Below are positions 25,126 through 33,737 of a stretch of DNA of 64,000 nucleotides, in pieces. Numbering within the stretch: the first letter of the stretch is position 1; every line of letters begins with the position of its first letter. The notes beneath the pieces are model-generated. The model searched no databases. It worked only from the letters and a program-made list of their open reading frames with translations, and had not been told where the DNA came from. The translations under genes were made by a program, and so were the position numbers. The DNA comes from Sphingomonas gellani. Its GTDB lineage: Bacteria; Pseudomonadota; Alphaproteobacteria; Sphingomonadales; Sphingomonadaceae. The DNA is taken from assembly GCF_900110035.1 (NCBI RefSeq), contig NZ_FOCF01000001.1, positions 124,001 to 188,000 on the forward strand. Direction: 5' to 3'.

Positions 25126-26232
25126 TCAGCCGTGCCATGCCTGATACGGCAGGTCGAGATCGTCGGCGACCGCCTTGAACGCGATCTTTCCGCCGAACAC
25201 GTTCAGCCCGTTCGCCAGATGCGGATCGGACTTCATCGCCGCTTCCGCACCCATATTCGCCAGCTTCAACGCGAAGGGGAGTGTCGCGTTGTTGAGCGCA
25301 AAGGTGCTGGTCCGTGCGACCGCCCCGGGCATGTTGGCGACGCAGTAGTGAATCACGCCGTCGACCTCGAACACCGGGTCTTCATGCGTGGTCGCATGGC
25401 TGGTTTCGAAGCAGCCGCCCTGGTCGATGGCGATGTCGACCAGCACGCTGCCGCGCTTCATGGTCTTCAGCATGTCGCGCGTGACCAGCTTCGGCGCGGC
25501 GGCGCCGGGAACAAGCACCGCGCCGATCACCAGATGCGCGTTCTTCACCGCCGCGGCAATCGCGGCGCGGCTGGCATAGGCGGTCTTGATCTGGCTGGAG
25601 AAGAACATGTCCAGCTCGGCCAGGCGATCGTTGTTGATGTCGTAGATGGTGACGTCCGCGCGCATGCCGACCGCCATCTGCGCGGCGTTGATGCCGGATA
25701 CGCCGCCGCCCAGGATCGCGACCTTTGCCGGTGCCACGCCGGGCACGCCGCCCAGCAGGATGCCGCGGCCGCCCTGTTCCTTTTCCAGATAGTGCGCGCC
25801 GACCTGCACCGACATGCGGCCCGCCACCTCACTCATCGGCTTCAGCAGTGGCAGGCCGCCGCGCGCCTGCGTCACGGTTTCATAGGCGATGCAGGTCGCG
25901 CCCGACTTCATCAGCCCCTCCGCCTGCGGCTTGTCGGCGGCGAGGTGGAGATAGGTGAACAGCAGGTGGCGCGGCTCCAGCAGCGCGATCTCGGACGGCT
26001 GCGGCTCCTTGACCTTCACGATCATGTCGGCACCGGCGAACACGGCCGCCGCGTCGGGCAGGATGGTCGCTCCGACCGCGCGGTAATCCTCGTCCGAAAA
26101 GTCGATGCCGGCACCGGCGCCGGTCTGCACCACCACCTGGTGGCCGGCGGCGACCAGTTCCGCGACAGACGGCGGGGTCAGGCCGACCCGGTATTCGTGG
26201 TTCTTGATTTCCTTGGGAACACCGACTCGCAT
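25126..26232 (-). CDS. ald: Alanine dehydrogenase
   Basis: A 368-residue NAD-dependent enzyme that interconverts L-alanine and pyruvate plus ammonia. Family marks are the start MRVGVPKEIKNHEYRVGLTP, the substrate region IVKVKEPQPSE, the NAD site ILGGGVSGINAAQMAVGM, and ARTSTFALNNATLPFALKLA near the end. GAGGAG precedes ATG 26232. It is divergent from an lrp-type regulator with a palindromic operator between them, so its expression is probably controlled by that regulator in response to alanine or another amino acid. Confidence 0.95.
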   Translation of the reverse strand: MRVGVPKEIKNHEYRVGLTPPSVAELVAAGHQVVVQTGAGAGIDFSDEDYRAVGATILPDAAAVFAGADMIVKVKEPQPSEIALLEPRHLLFTYLHLAADKPQAEGLMKSGATCIAYETVTQARGGLPLLKPMSEVAGRMSVQVGAHYLEKEQGGRGILLGGVPGVAPAKVAILGGGVSGINAAQMAVGMRADVTIYDINNDRLAELDMFFSSQIKTAYASRAAIAAAVKNAHLVIGAVLVPGAAAPKLVTRDMLKTMKRGSVLVDIAIDQGGCFETSHATTHEDPVFEVDGVIHYCVANMPGAVARTSTFALNNATLPFALKLANMGAEAAMKSDPHLANGLNVFGGKIAFKAVADDLDLPYQAWHG

Positions 26233-26286
26233 GACGCAACTCTCCTCTTGTTGCGGGCAGGGTACCGGCTAATGAGCGGGAGGAAT

Positions 26287-26301
26287 GTGCGAATTTCGCA
26301 C
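26287..26301. promoter_or_regulatory. Perfect 15-bp palindrome in the ald/lrp gap (probable Lrp-type operator)
   Basis: GTGCGAA-T-TTCGCAC is an exact inverted repeat of 7 bp around one central base. It lies 55 bp from the ald start and 55 bp from the preferred regulator start. Lrp/AsnC proteins bind such AT-centred palindromes of about 15 bp. Divergent ald and lrp-type genes with a shared operator are known in other bacteria (AldR). Confidence 0.65.
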
Positions 26302-26355
26302 GGATGCGTCCCTGCGCGGTAGGTTATAGCGCGGGGAGCGCCGTTGGAGGGATAT

Positions 26356-26799
26356 TTGCCCGATCCGTTAGATCGCAAGCTGCTCGACCAGCTTGCCCTG
26401 AATTCCGACATGACCAGTGCGGAGCTGGGCGATGCGGTGGGGCTGTCCGCCAGCGCGGCGCACCGCCGCGTCGCTCAGTTGCGCCAGAGCGGCATGATCA
26501 CCGGCTTTCGCGCCATCCTGTCCAAGGCGGCGCGGGGCGACCCAGGCGTGGTGCTGGTCAACGTCACGTTGAAGGACCAGCGCGAGGAAACGATGGCCGC
26601 GTTCGAGCGGGAGATCGTCGCCGTGCCGGAGGTCCGCGATTGCTTCCTGATGAGCGGGGAGGCGGATTACCTGCTGCATGTGGAGATCAAGCGGGCCGAC
26701 AGTTTCGAGCGCATCCACCGCGAAACCCTGTCCCGCCTGCCCGGCGTCACCCGCCTGGCCAGCCATTTTGTCATCCGCGAGGTGATCCGGCGTCCCTGA
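26356..26799 (+). CDS. Lrp/AsnC-family transcriptional regulator
   Basis: A 147-residue regulator with an N-terminal winged helix-turn-helix (LDRKLLDQLALNSDMT, then GDAVGLSASAAHRRVAQL). A C-terminal RAM/AsnC ligand-binding domain follows (VVLVNVTLKDQ, VRDCFLMSGEADYLLHVE). The start is probably TTG 26356, because GGAGG ends five bases before it; an in-frame TTG at 26344 overlaps that site. Its divergent position suggests that it controls ald, like AldR regulators. Confidence 0.9.
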   Translation: MPDPLDRKLLDQLALNSDMTSAELGDAVGLSASAAHRRVAQLRQSGMITGFRAILSKAARGDPGVVLVNVTLKDQREETMAAFEREIVAVPEVRDCFLMSGEADYLLHVEIKRADSFERIHRETLSRLPGVTRLASHFVIREVIRRP

Positions 26800-26931
26800 C
26801 TGGAGCATCGGCCCGGGCGGCATCGATTGCGCCCGCCGGAACACACAGGTATTGGCACCGTTTCGTCCTTTCGGCGAACATTCCCGTACCGCCAGCAAGA
26901 TGGAACCAGCCATGCCGGGTCGCCCTCGTCC

Positions 26932-28887
26932 GTGACCACCGAGCCTCTTCCGACGACCAGCACGGCCGCCGACCTTCCCTCCGCGCGCGCGGTGGAGTCG
27001 CCGGATGACGGCCACGGCCATGGTCATGGCAGCGAAGGGCTGGTGAAGCTGGCGGTCGGCGCGATCGGCATCGTCTTCGGCGACATCGGCACCAGCCCGC
27101 TCTACGCCTTTCGTGAGACGTTCGCCGGCCATCACAAGCTGACGCTCGACCCCGCGCACATCATGGGCGTGATCAGCCTGATGTTCTGGTCGATGATGAT
27201 CGTGGTGACGCTGAAGTACGTCGCCATCATCATGCGCGCCGACAACAAGGGGGAGGGCGGCAGCCTGGCCCTGCTGGCGCTGGTGTCGGGCAAGACCAAG
27301 ACGCGGCGCTGGTCGGCCGGGATCATCCTGCTGGGTGTGTTCGCAACATCGCTGTTCTACGGCGACAGCATGATTACCCCGGCCGTGTCGGTGTTGTCGG
27401 CGGTGGAGGGCCTGGGCGTCGTATCGCCGACGCTGGGCCTGTTCGTGTTGCCGATCGCGGTGGCGATCCTGATCGGCCTGTTCTCGATCCAGTCGGTCGG
27501 CACCGGCAAGGTGGGTCTGTTCTTCGGCCCGATCATGCTGGTCTATTTTGCCGTGCTGGCCGTGCTGGGCGTGCTCAGCGTGTCGCAGACGCCCGGCGTG
27601 CTGTGGGCGCTCAGTCCGCATTATGCCGTCGAGTTCTTCCTGCTCGATCCGCTGCGCGCTTTCCTGGCGCTTGGGTCGGTGGTGCTGGCGGTGACGGGCG
27701 CGGAGGCGCTGTACGCGGACATGGGCCATTTCGGCCGCCGTCCTATCGGCGTGTCCTGGCTGTTCTTCGTCCTGCCCGCGTTGATGCTGAATTACATGGG
27801 GCAGGGTGCGCTGTTGTTCCGCGAGGGCACGGCGGCGCTGGAAAGCCCGTTCTACATGCTGGCACCCGACGGCCTGCAGCTGCCGCTGGTGCTGCTGGCG
27901 ACGATGGCCGCGATCATCGCGTCGCAGGCGGTGATTTCCGGCGCGTTTTCCGTGACGCAGCAGGCGATCCAGCTCGGCTTCATGCCGCGTCTGCGGATCG
28001 AGCATACCAGCGCGGTCACGGCGGGCCAGATCTACATCCCGCTCGTCAACTGGGCGCTGATGTGTTTCGTGATCCTGCTGGTGCTGTTCTTCCGCACGTC
28101 GTCCAACCTGACCAGCGCCTATGGCATCGCGGTCACTGGCGCGATGACGATCGACACCTGCCTGCTGGGCGTGGCGCTGACCCGGTTGTGGAACTGGCCG
28201 CGATTTGCCGCGATGCCGCTGCTGGCGTTGTTCTTCCTGGTCGACGGTGCGTACCTGACGGCCAACCTGACCAAGATCCCCGACGGTGGCTGGTTCCCGC
28301 TGATGATCGGCTTCATCATCTTCACCCTGCTGACCACCTGGTCGAAGGGGCGGAAGCTGATGATAGACCGGCTGACCGAATCGGCCATGCCGGTGAAGGT
28401 GTTCATCACCTCCGCCGCCAACAGCGCCAGCCGCGTACCCGGTACGGCGGTGTTCATGACCTCAAGCGCGGAAGGGGTGCCGCACGCGCTGCTGCACAAC
28501 CTGAAGCACAACAAGGTGCTGCACGAGCGGGTGATCCTGCTGACGGTGAAGATCACTGGCCAGCCCTATTGGCCCGAGGAAGACCGCGCGAAGACCGAGG
28601 CGCTGGGCGAGGGGTTCCACCGCATGGTACTCCGCTACGGCTTCATGGACGATATCGACGTGCCCGCCGCGTTGAAGGGGGTGGATGCGTCGGGCGCGTC
28701 GTTCAGGATGATGGACACCAGCTTCTTCCTGTCGCGACAAACCCTGTTGGCATCGGATCGGCCGGGCATGATGATCTGGCGCGAGAAGCTGTTCGCCTGG
28801 ATGCTGCGCAACGCGGAAAGCGCGATGGAGTTCTTTCGCCTCCCCACCAATCGCGTGGTGGAACTGGGCAGTCAGGTCGAGATCTGA
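26932..28887 (+). CDS. kup: Potassium uptake protein Kup
   Basis: A 651-residue K+ transporter of the KUP/HAK/KT family. The N-terminal tail contains a His-Gly repeat ([11 protein letters not shown]). The signature [18 protein letters not shown] follows, then about twelve membrane helices with [18 protein letters not shown] and GALLFREG, and a cytoplasmic C-terminal domain. GTG 26932 is used because no ATG in this frame lies in a sensible place; GTG 26992 is a shorter option. It is followed directly by the 2H phosphoesterase gene. Confidence 0.95.
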   Translation: MTTEPLPTTSTAADLPSARAVESPDDGHGHGHGSEGLVKLAVGAIGIVFGDIGTSPLYAFRETFAGHHKLTLDPAHIMGVISLMFWSMMIVVTLKYVAIIMRADNKGEGGSLALLALVSGKTKTRRWSAGIILLGVFATSLFYGDSMITPAVSVLSAVEGLGVVSPTLGLFVLPIAVAILIGLFSIQSVGTGKVGLFFGPIMLVYFAVLAVLGVLSVSQTPGVLWALSPHYAVEFFLLDPLRAFLALGSVVLAVTGAEALYADMGHFGRRPIGVSWLFFVLPALMLNYMGQGALLFREGTAALESPFYMLAPDGLQLPLVLLATMAAIIASQAVISGAFSVTQQAIQLGFMPRLRIEHTSAVTAGQIYIPLVNWALMCFVILLVLFFRTSSNLTSAYGIAVTGAMTIDTCLLGVALTRLWNWPRFAAMPLLALFFLVDGAYLTANLTKIPDGGWFPLMIGFIIFTLLTTWSKGRKLMIDRLTESAMPVKVFITSAANSASRVPGTAVFMTSSAEGVPHALLHNLKHNKVLHERVILLTVKITGQPYWPEEDRAKTEALGEGFHRMVLRYGFMDDIDVPAALKGVDASGASFRMMDTSFFLSRQTLLASDRPGMMIWREKLFAWMLRNAESAMEFFRLPTNRVVELGSQVEI

Positions 28888-28916
28888 GCGAGCTGTCTGC
28901 CCCCGCGCCGATCATC

Positions 28917-29402
28917 GTGACGGCCCTGTTCGGTCGCCAGGATCAGGCATGGTTCGACGCCCTGCGCCGTGAGCACTTCCCCGCAGAGCGCAACCAGCTG
29001 GACGCGCACCTGACGCTGTTCCACCACCTGCCGCCGTCCGCGGCCGACGAACTGAAGCATCGTCTGGCCGGAGAAACGCGGGGAGTTCGGGCTCCGGTCG
29101 CGCGGGTCGGTGGGCTGATGTCGTTGGGGCGGGGCGTGGCGTTCCGGATCGAATCGCCGGAACTCACCGCGTTGCGCGCCTCGTTGGCGGAGGCGTTCGC
29201 GGGATTGCTGACCCCGCAGGATGCGGGCGGTTGGCGCCCGCACGTCACCATCCAGAACAAGGTGACACCTGCCGTCGCGCGGTTGTTGCTGGAGCGGCTG
29301 CAACGCGATTTCCGCCCGCGCGAGGTGGAGATCGCGGGGATCGGTACCTGGTGGTATCGGGGCGGCCCATGGGAACCGCTGTCGCGGCATATGTTCGCTT
29401 GA
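28917..29402 (+). CDS. 2'-5' RNA ligase/cyclic phosphodiesterase-like protein (2H family)
   Basis: About 161 residues with the two HxT motifs of the 2H phosphoesterase family: HLTLF (His31) and HVTIQNK (His109). Such proteins open cyclic 2',3'-phosphates of RNA; the biological role in bacteria is unclear. The frame is open back into kup without an ATG. GTG 28917 is the first usual start codon, but it cuts the expected first strand (IIVTALFG), so an unusual start a few codons earlier is possible. It lies 29 bases after kup. Confidence 0.75.
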   Translation: MTALFGRQDQAWFDALRREHFPAERNQLDAHLTLFHHLPPSAADELKHRLAGETRGVRAPVARVGGLMSLGRGVAFRIESPELTALRASLAEAFAGLLTPQDAGGWRPHVTIQNKVTPAVARLLLERLQRDFRPREVEIAGIGTWWYRGGPWEPLSRHMFA

Positions 29403-29446
29403 CCGGCCGCCGCGGCGTTTCTATAGGCGCCGCTCCCAGCAGGTAC

Positions 29447-29523
29447 GGCGGAGTAGCTCAGCTGGTTAGAGCAGCGGAATCATAATCCGCGTGTCGGGGG
29501 TTCAAGTCCCTCCTCCGCTACCA
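29447..29523 (+). tRNA. tRNA-Met (anticodon CAT, elongator type)
   Basis: The acceptor stem pairs GGCGGAG (29447-29453) with CTCCGCT (29513-29519); the first pair is G-U. The D arm is TAGCTCAGCTGG, the anticodon loop ATCATAA gives CAT, and the T arm has GGTTCAAGTCC. A is the discriminator and CCA is encoded at 29521-29523. It lacks initiator features (C1xA72 mismatch and three G-C pairs in the anticodon stem). A lysidine tRNA-Ile2 cannot be fully excluded from the gene alone. Confidence 0.88.
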
Positions 29524-29540
29524 CCGCCCTGCTGGGCGCT

Positions 29541-29864
29541 TCACGATGATCGCCTGTCACGTAGCGTCATCGGGCGCATGCGTACCGCGACGCTGATGAC
29601 CAGCGGCCAGAACAGCGTGTTGGCGATGTCCGAATAGGTGTCGGCCGGGCGCCAGCCATAATGGAGATAGTCGAGCAGCTCGTTCGCTCCTTCCGCCACC
29701 ACGACCAGCGCGAAGGGGATGAAGCTGCCGAGCGAACGACGGGTCAGGATGCGCGTGACCAGCAGCACTGCCAGCCCGGCATGGATGTGCAGGATCGAAT
29801 CGGGCAGGCCTGTGCCATCGCCGATCCACGTGATGAATGAATGATAGAGAGCGGGAATATCCAT
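29541..29864 (-). CDS. Small integral membrane protein of unknown function
   Basis: A 107-residue protein with three hydrophobic segments: about 22-38 (ILHIHAGLAVLLVTRIL), 44-60 (LGSFIPFALVVVAEGANE) and 78-93 (IANTLFWPLVISVAV). Conserved-looking polar residues lie between them (NELLDYLHYGW). The layout resembles small VanZ-like proteins, but I do not recognise a function. It stands alone on the minus strand beside tRNA-Met. Confidence 0.6.
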   Translation of the reverse strand: MDIPALYHSFITWIGDGTGLPDSILHIHAGLAVLLVTRILTRRSLGSFIPFALVVVAEGANELLDYLHYGWRPADTYSDIANTLFWPLVISVAVRMRPMTLRDRRSS

Positions 29865-29981
29865 GGGCGTGCCTTGCCGCCCTGTCCCGCAAAAGCAAGT
29901 CGCGCCGCCTAAGAGGTGGCCGTGTGGTCAGTTCTTCGTCGCCATTACTTCTAACGTGGCACCATGTGCCCTGCGTGGGGC

Positions 29982-30791
29982 TCAGAGGTCCCCGAACACA
30001 CGCCAGGGATCGTTTATCGCGAGCATCGTGTCGGAGCGGGCCAGGGCGACTAGCGTCAGGCCGTGCTCCCGAGCATGATCGAGGGCGAGGCCAGTGGGCG
30101 CAGAGATGCCGACGAGCAGCGGAACGCGAGCAACCAGCGCCTTGTCCACCATCTCGAAACTGATCCGCGACGTCACGAGGATGAACGCAGGCGAGATGCC
30201 CGCAAGCGCCATCGCGCCGATCAGCTTGTCCAACGCGTTGTGCCGGCCGACATCCTCGAAGGCCGTCATGACACGGCCCATCGCATCGCATGCGGCGGCG
30301 GCGTGCGCGGCTCCGGTGGCGCGGGTCAGCGGCTGGTGATCGCCCAGACGCCCCAGCGCGGCGAACAGTGCGGGCACAGCGACATCGGGTCGGGGCGGCC
30401 GACCGGGGACGGGACGGCGAAGCTGTTCCAGGCCGGACAGCCCGCATAGGCCGCAGCTGGTGTCGCTGCTGCGGTGGCGGACCCGTTCGTGGATGCGACC
30501 GCGGCAACGCTCCGACAACGCCACGCGGACGATCGTGCCGGCCTCTGCCTGGAACACGTCGATGTCGAGGATATCGGTGGCGTGGTCGGCCAGCCGTTCG
30601 GTCAGGATGAAGCCGGTGGCGAATGCCGGCAGGTCGGCCGGGGTCATCATCATCACCGCGTAACCGATGCCGTCGACCTCGATCGCGACCGGCGCCTCCT
30701 CCGCGACGAGCCGTTCTGCGGCGACGGCGCTCGCCTCGGGCGTCAGGACCAGCACGGGTGCCGTCCTGACGCTGCCGCCCAGATCCGTCAC
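29982..30791 (-). CDS. fdhD: Formate dehydrogenase accessory sulfurtransferase
   Basis: A 269-residue protein with the CxxC motif SCGLCG near residues 111-116 and the family phrases AFATGFILTERL, EDVGRHNALDKLIG and SRISFEMVDKA. FdhD carries sulfur from a cysteine desulfurase to the molybdenum cofactor of formate-dehydrogenase-type enzymes. The GTG start overlaps the mobA stop by 4 bases. It is the third gene of an operon behind a matching YdeP-type molybdenum oxidoreductase, which is its likely client. Confidence 0.95.
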   Translation of the reverse strand: MTDLGGSVRTAPVLVLTPEASAVAAERLVAEEAPVAIEVDGIGYAVMMMTPADLPAFATGFILTERLADHATDILDIDVFQAEAGTIVRVALSERCRGRIHERVRHRSSDTSCGLCGLSGLEQLRRPVPGRPPRPDVAVPALFAALGRLGDHQPLTRATGAAHAAAACDAMGRVMTAFEDVGRHNALDKLIGAMALAGISPAFILVTSRISFEMVDKALVARVPLLVGISAPTGLALDHAREHGLTLVALARSDTMLAINDPWRVFGDL

Positions 30792-31297
30792 AGGGCGAGC
30801 AGGTCCGCAGGCGTGTTGATGTTGGCGATCGGCACCTCCGCATCGATCGGCAGTGCACCGATCGATTGCGCCCAGGCCTTGACCGAGCGGCTAGGCCCCG
30901 TTTCCAGATAGGAGAGCAGTTGCGCGCCCAGTGCAGCCGGCCAGTGACCCAGCACCGGCGCTTCCACGCAATAGGAAGGCCCGCGGCGCAACAGTGCTTC
31001 GAATACCTCCTTGGGCACGCGCGGCATGTCGCAGCTGATGGTCAGGACGCAGCGAAAGCCACGTGTCGCGCCATGATCCAGCGCCGCCGCGATACCGCCC
31101 AGCGGGCCCAGGCCGGGACTGGGCAGATCGGCGATACCTCCGTCCCGGCCGACCACGACCACATCGTCGCACCACGGGTCGAGCAGGCCACGGGCCCGAT
31201 CGAGCAGGCGCTTGCCGTCCCATAACGCGATCGCCTTGTCCGATCCGAACCGGCTCGACCGCCCCCCGGCCAGGACCGCGCCGAGCAGGCGGGTCAT
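30788..31297 (-). CDS. mobA: Molybdenum cofactor guanylyltransferase
   Basis: A 169-residue enzyme that joins GMP to molybdopterin to give the bis-MGD cofactor. The N-terminal GTP-binding signature VLAGGRSSRFGSDKA is intact, and TISCDMPRVP supplies the metal-binding aspartate. It is shorter than E. coli MobA (about 194). ATG 31297 overlaps the stop of the upstream oxidoreductase gene by 4 bases, so cofactor synthesis and its user are translated together. Confidence 0.9.
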   Translation of the reverse strand: MTRLLGAVLAGGRSSRFGSDKAIALWDGKRLLDRARGLLDPWCDDVVVVGRDGGIADLPSPGLGPLGGIAAALDHGATRGFRCVLTISCDMPRVPKEVFEALLRRGPSYCVEAPVLGHWPAALGAQLLSYLETGPSRSVKAWAQSIGALPIDAEVPIANINTPADLLAL

Positions 31298-33603
31298 GAT
31301 CCGGTCCGCACCCGCACCGGCACCGACTTGCCAGCCGGCACGTGGCTTTCGAGTGCGTGATGCTCCAGCGGGATCAACTCGTTCAGTTCGGGATAGTATC
31401 CGGCGATGGTGCCGTCGGGCAGGTTGTAGTTGGTGACGCGCAGCCCGTCGACCATCCGTTCGATCCCGTCGTCCGCGTCGGACACCAGCGCCACGATATC
31501 GCCGTCCTTCACGCCGAGGCGCTGCTGGTCCGCGACGTTTATCATCACCACCTGTCGTGTGCCCTTGATGCCGCGGAAGCGGTCGTCATAGCCATAGATG
31601 GTCGTGTTGAACTGGTCGTTGGAGCGCAACGTCACCAGGCGAAAACGCCCGTCCTTGTCCTGGAACCCGCTGGAGTTCAGCGCGCGCGGCACGTTGAATT
31701 CCGCCTTGCCGCTCTTGGTTTCCCATTTGCGATGGGATGCGGGGTTGCCCTTCCAGAACCCGCCGGGCTGGAACAGCCGCTCGTTATAATTGCCGAACTT
31801 GTCGGGATAGGTGTTCTCGATCGCGGTGCGGACCTTGCCGTAATCCGCCACCCAGGCGTCCCAGGGGACGTTGGAGTTTTCAGGCAGCACCTGCTTCGCG
31901 ATGGCGGCGACGATGGCCGGTTCGGACAACAGCGTGTCGGCGGCGGGTGTCGCCTTCCCGATTGAGCCATAGATGTGGCTGAACGAATCCTCGATCGACA
32001 CCGCCTGACGGCCGCTGCCCTGTATATCCAGTTCAGACCGTCCGAGGCATGGCAGGATCCAGCTCTCCTTGCCCGGCACGAGGTGCGACTTGTTGAGCTT
32101 CGTCGCGATGTGGACGGTGAACGGCAGCTTGGCCCACGCCTCCTTCATTCGGCCGTAATCCGGGATCGCGCGCAGGAAGTTGCCGCCGAGCTGCACGAAC
32201 CCCTGGCACTCGCCCGACAGGATCGCGCGACAGCTTTCCACCGTGTCCCAACCCTTTTCGGTCGGGGGATCGAACTGGTACAGCGCCTTCAGCCGGTCGA
32301 CGGGGGCGAGTTCCGTCTTTTCGGTGATGCCGACCGTGCGCTGACCCTGCACGTTGCTGTGGCCCCGAACCGGACCCGGACCTGCGCCGGGACGGCCGAT
32401 ATTGCCGCGCAGCAGCAGCATGTTGGTCAGCATGTACAGGCTGTCCATGCCGAAACGGTGCTGGGTGATCCCCATGCCGTAAACCGCGATCACCGCCTTG
32501 GCGTTGATGTAGACTCGCGCCGCATCCTCGATCGCCGCACGCGTCAGGCCGCTTTCCCGCACGATGTCGTCCCACTCCGCGGCGCGGCAGAAGGCGGCGA
32601 ACTCTTCGAAGCGGACGGTATGCTGGTCGATGAAGTGCTGGTCCAGCACCCGCTCGCCGCCACCGGCAAGGGCGGCATCATCCGCCTCTATGCTCAGCTT
32701 GCAGATGCCGAGAATCGCGGAGATGTCGCCTCCGGCGCGGACCTGGTGATATTGGCTGGAGATCCGCGTAGACTTGCCGGTCGCCATCTCGATCGGGTTC
32801 TGCGGGTCGGTAAAGCGCTCCCACCCCCGTTCGCGCAACGGGTTGAAGGTAACGATCTCCACCCCCCGTTTCGCGCAATCCCTGAGCGTGTGGAGCATAC
32901 GCGGCGCGTTGGTGCCGACATTCTGCCCGAACGCGAAGATCGCGTCGCACTTCTCGTAATCTTCCAGCTGGATGGTGGCGACCGGGCTGCCGATCGCGTT
33001 CTTCAGTCCGACCGATGTGGTCTCGTGGCACATGTTGGAGGAATCGGGCAGGTTCTGCTGCCCCCACATGCGGGCGAACAGCGCGTACATGTACGACGCC
33101 TCCAGGCTGGCGCGGCCGGAGGAATAGAGCACGACCTTCTTCGCTTCCGACCGCTTCATCGCCGCGCCGATGCCCTCGAACGCGTCTGCCCAGCTGACCG
33201 CGACATAACGGTCGGTGGCGGCGTCGTACTTCATTGGGTGGGTCAGGCGACCGGCCTGTTCCAGGTCATGTTCCGGCCATTGGTCTAGCTCGCTGACGCT
33301 GTGCTTCTGGAAGAAGTCGGGCGTGACGCGGAAGCTGGTCATCTCCCACGCCGTCGCCTTTGCGCCGTTCTCGCAGAACTCGGCGATGTGCGGCTTGGCG
33401 GGCTTGCCCCATGCGCAGGACACGCACATGAACCCTTCGGGTTTGTTCTGCCGACGAAGCGCGTCGAGGGCGTCGGTTCCGATCCGCTCCTCGGGCAGGA
33501 TTGTCGTCAACGACTTCATGGAGCCCCAGCCACCCGCTGCGCCCGTATATTCCTTGATCTCGACCGGGCCTTCGCCCTCGGCCGGAATCTTGCTGCCGCT
33601 CAT
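31294..33603 (-). CDS. FdhF/YdeP-family molybdopterin oxidoreductase
   Basis: A 769-residue bis-MGD enzyme of the YdeP branch. The N-terminal part has only two close cysteines (CVSCAWGKP, about 60-68) instead of a full four-cysteine 4Fe-4S motif. Molybdopterin-domain phrases follow: NLPDSSNMCHETTSVGL, MLTNMLLLRGNIGRPGAG, and the C-terminal cofactor domain with VTLRSNDQFNTTIYGY. Neither selenocysteine nor a signal peptide is seen. YdeP-type enzymes are formate-dehydrogenase-like with unclear physiological substrates; acid resistance has been linked to E. coli YdeP. It heads an operon with mobA and fdhD. Confidence 0.9.
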   Translation of the reverse strand: MSGSKIPAEGEGPVEIKEYTGAAGGWGSMKSLTTILPEERIGTDALDALRRQNKPEGFMCVSCAWGKPAKPHIAEFCENGAKATAWEMTSFRVTPDFFQKHSVSELDQWPEHDLEQAGRLTHPMKYDAATDRYVAVSWADAFEGIGAAMKRSEAKKVVLYSSGRASLEASYMYALFARMWGQQNLPDSSNMCHETTSVGLKNAIGSPVATIQLEDYEKCDAIFAFGQNVGTNAPRMLHTLRDCAKRGVEIVTFNPLRERGWERFTDPQNPIEMATGKSTRISSQYHQVRAGGDISAILGICKLSIEADDAALAGGGERVLDQHFIDQHTVRFEEFAAFCRAAEWDDIVRESGLTRAAIEDAARVYINAKAVIAVYGMGITQHRFGMDSLYMLTNMLLLRGNIGRPGAGPGPVRGHSNVQGQRTVGITEKTELAPVDRLKALYQFDPPTEKGWDTVESCRAILSGECQGFVQLGGNFLRAIPDYGRMKEAWAKLPFTVHIATKLNKSHLVPGKESWILPCLGRSELDIQGSGRQAVSIEDSFSHIYGSIGKATPAADTLLSEPAIVAAIAKQVLPENSNVPWDAWVADYGKVRTAIENTYPDKFGNYNERLFQPGGFWKGNPASHRKWETKSGKAEFNVPRALNSSGFQDKDGRFRLVTLRSNDQFNTTIYGYDDRFRGIKGTRQVVMINVADQQRLGVKDGDIVALVSDADDGIERMVDGLRVTNYNLPDGTIAGYYPELNELIPLEHHALESHVPAGKSVPVRVRTGS

Positions 33604-33737
33604 TCGCCTGATCCTCCGCTTCGCGTGGGAACGAGCCGTCGGCGGTTTGGATGCCCGGTGACAGGAATTTCGTATGGTTCAAAATGATGGCCCGGTGCCC
33701 TAGATCATCATTCGACTCTTTCGTTCGGGACCCATCG

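Noticed and set aside
24857-25138. A longer start (25138) for the DUF3072 protein
   Set aside because: It would overlap the end of ald and the candidate promoter. ATG 25075 has a ribosome-binding site and gives the family's normal N-terminus.
27603-29402. A 599-codon plus-strand frame covering the kup 3' half and the 2H phosphoesterase
   Set aside because: Only its last third, after the kup stop, shows a real family (HxT motifs). The first part is an out-of-frame shadow of kup.
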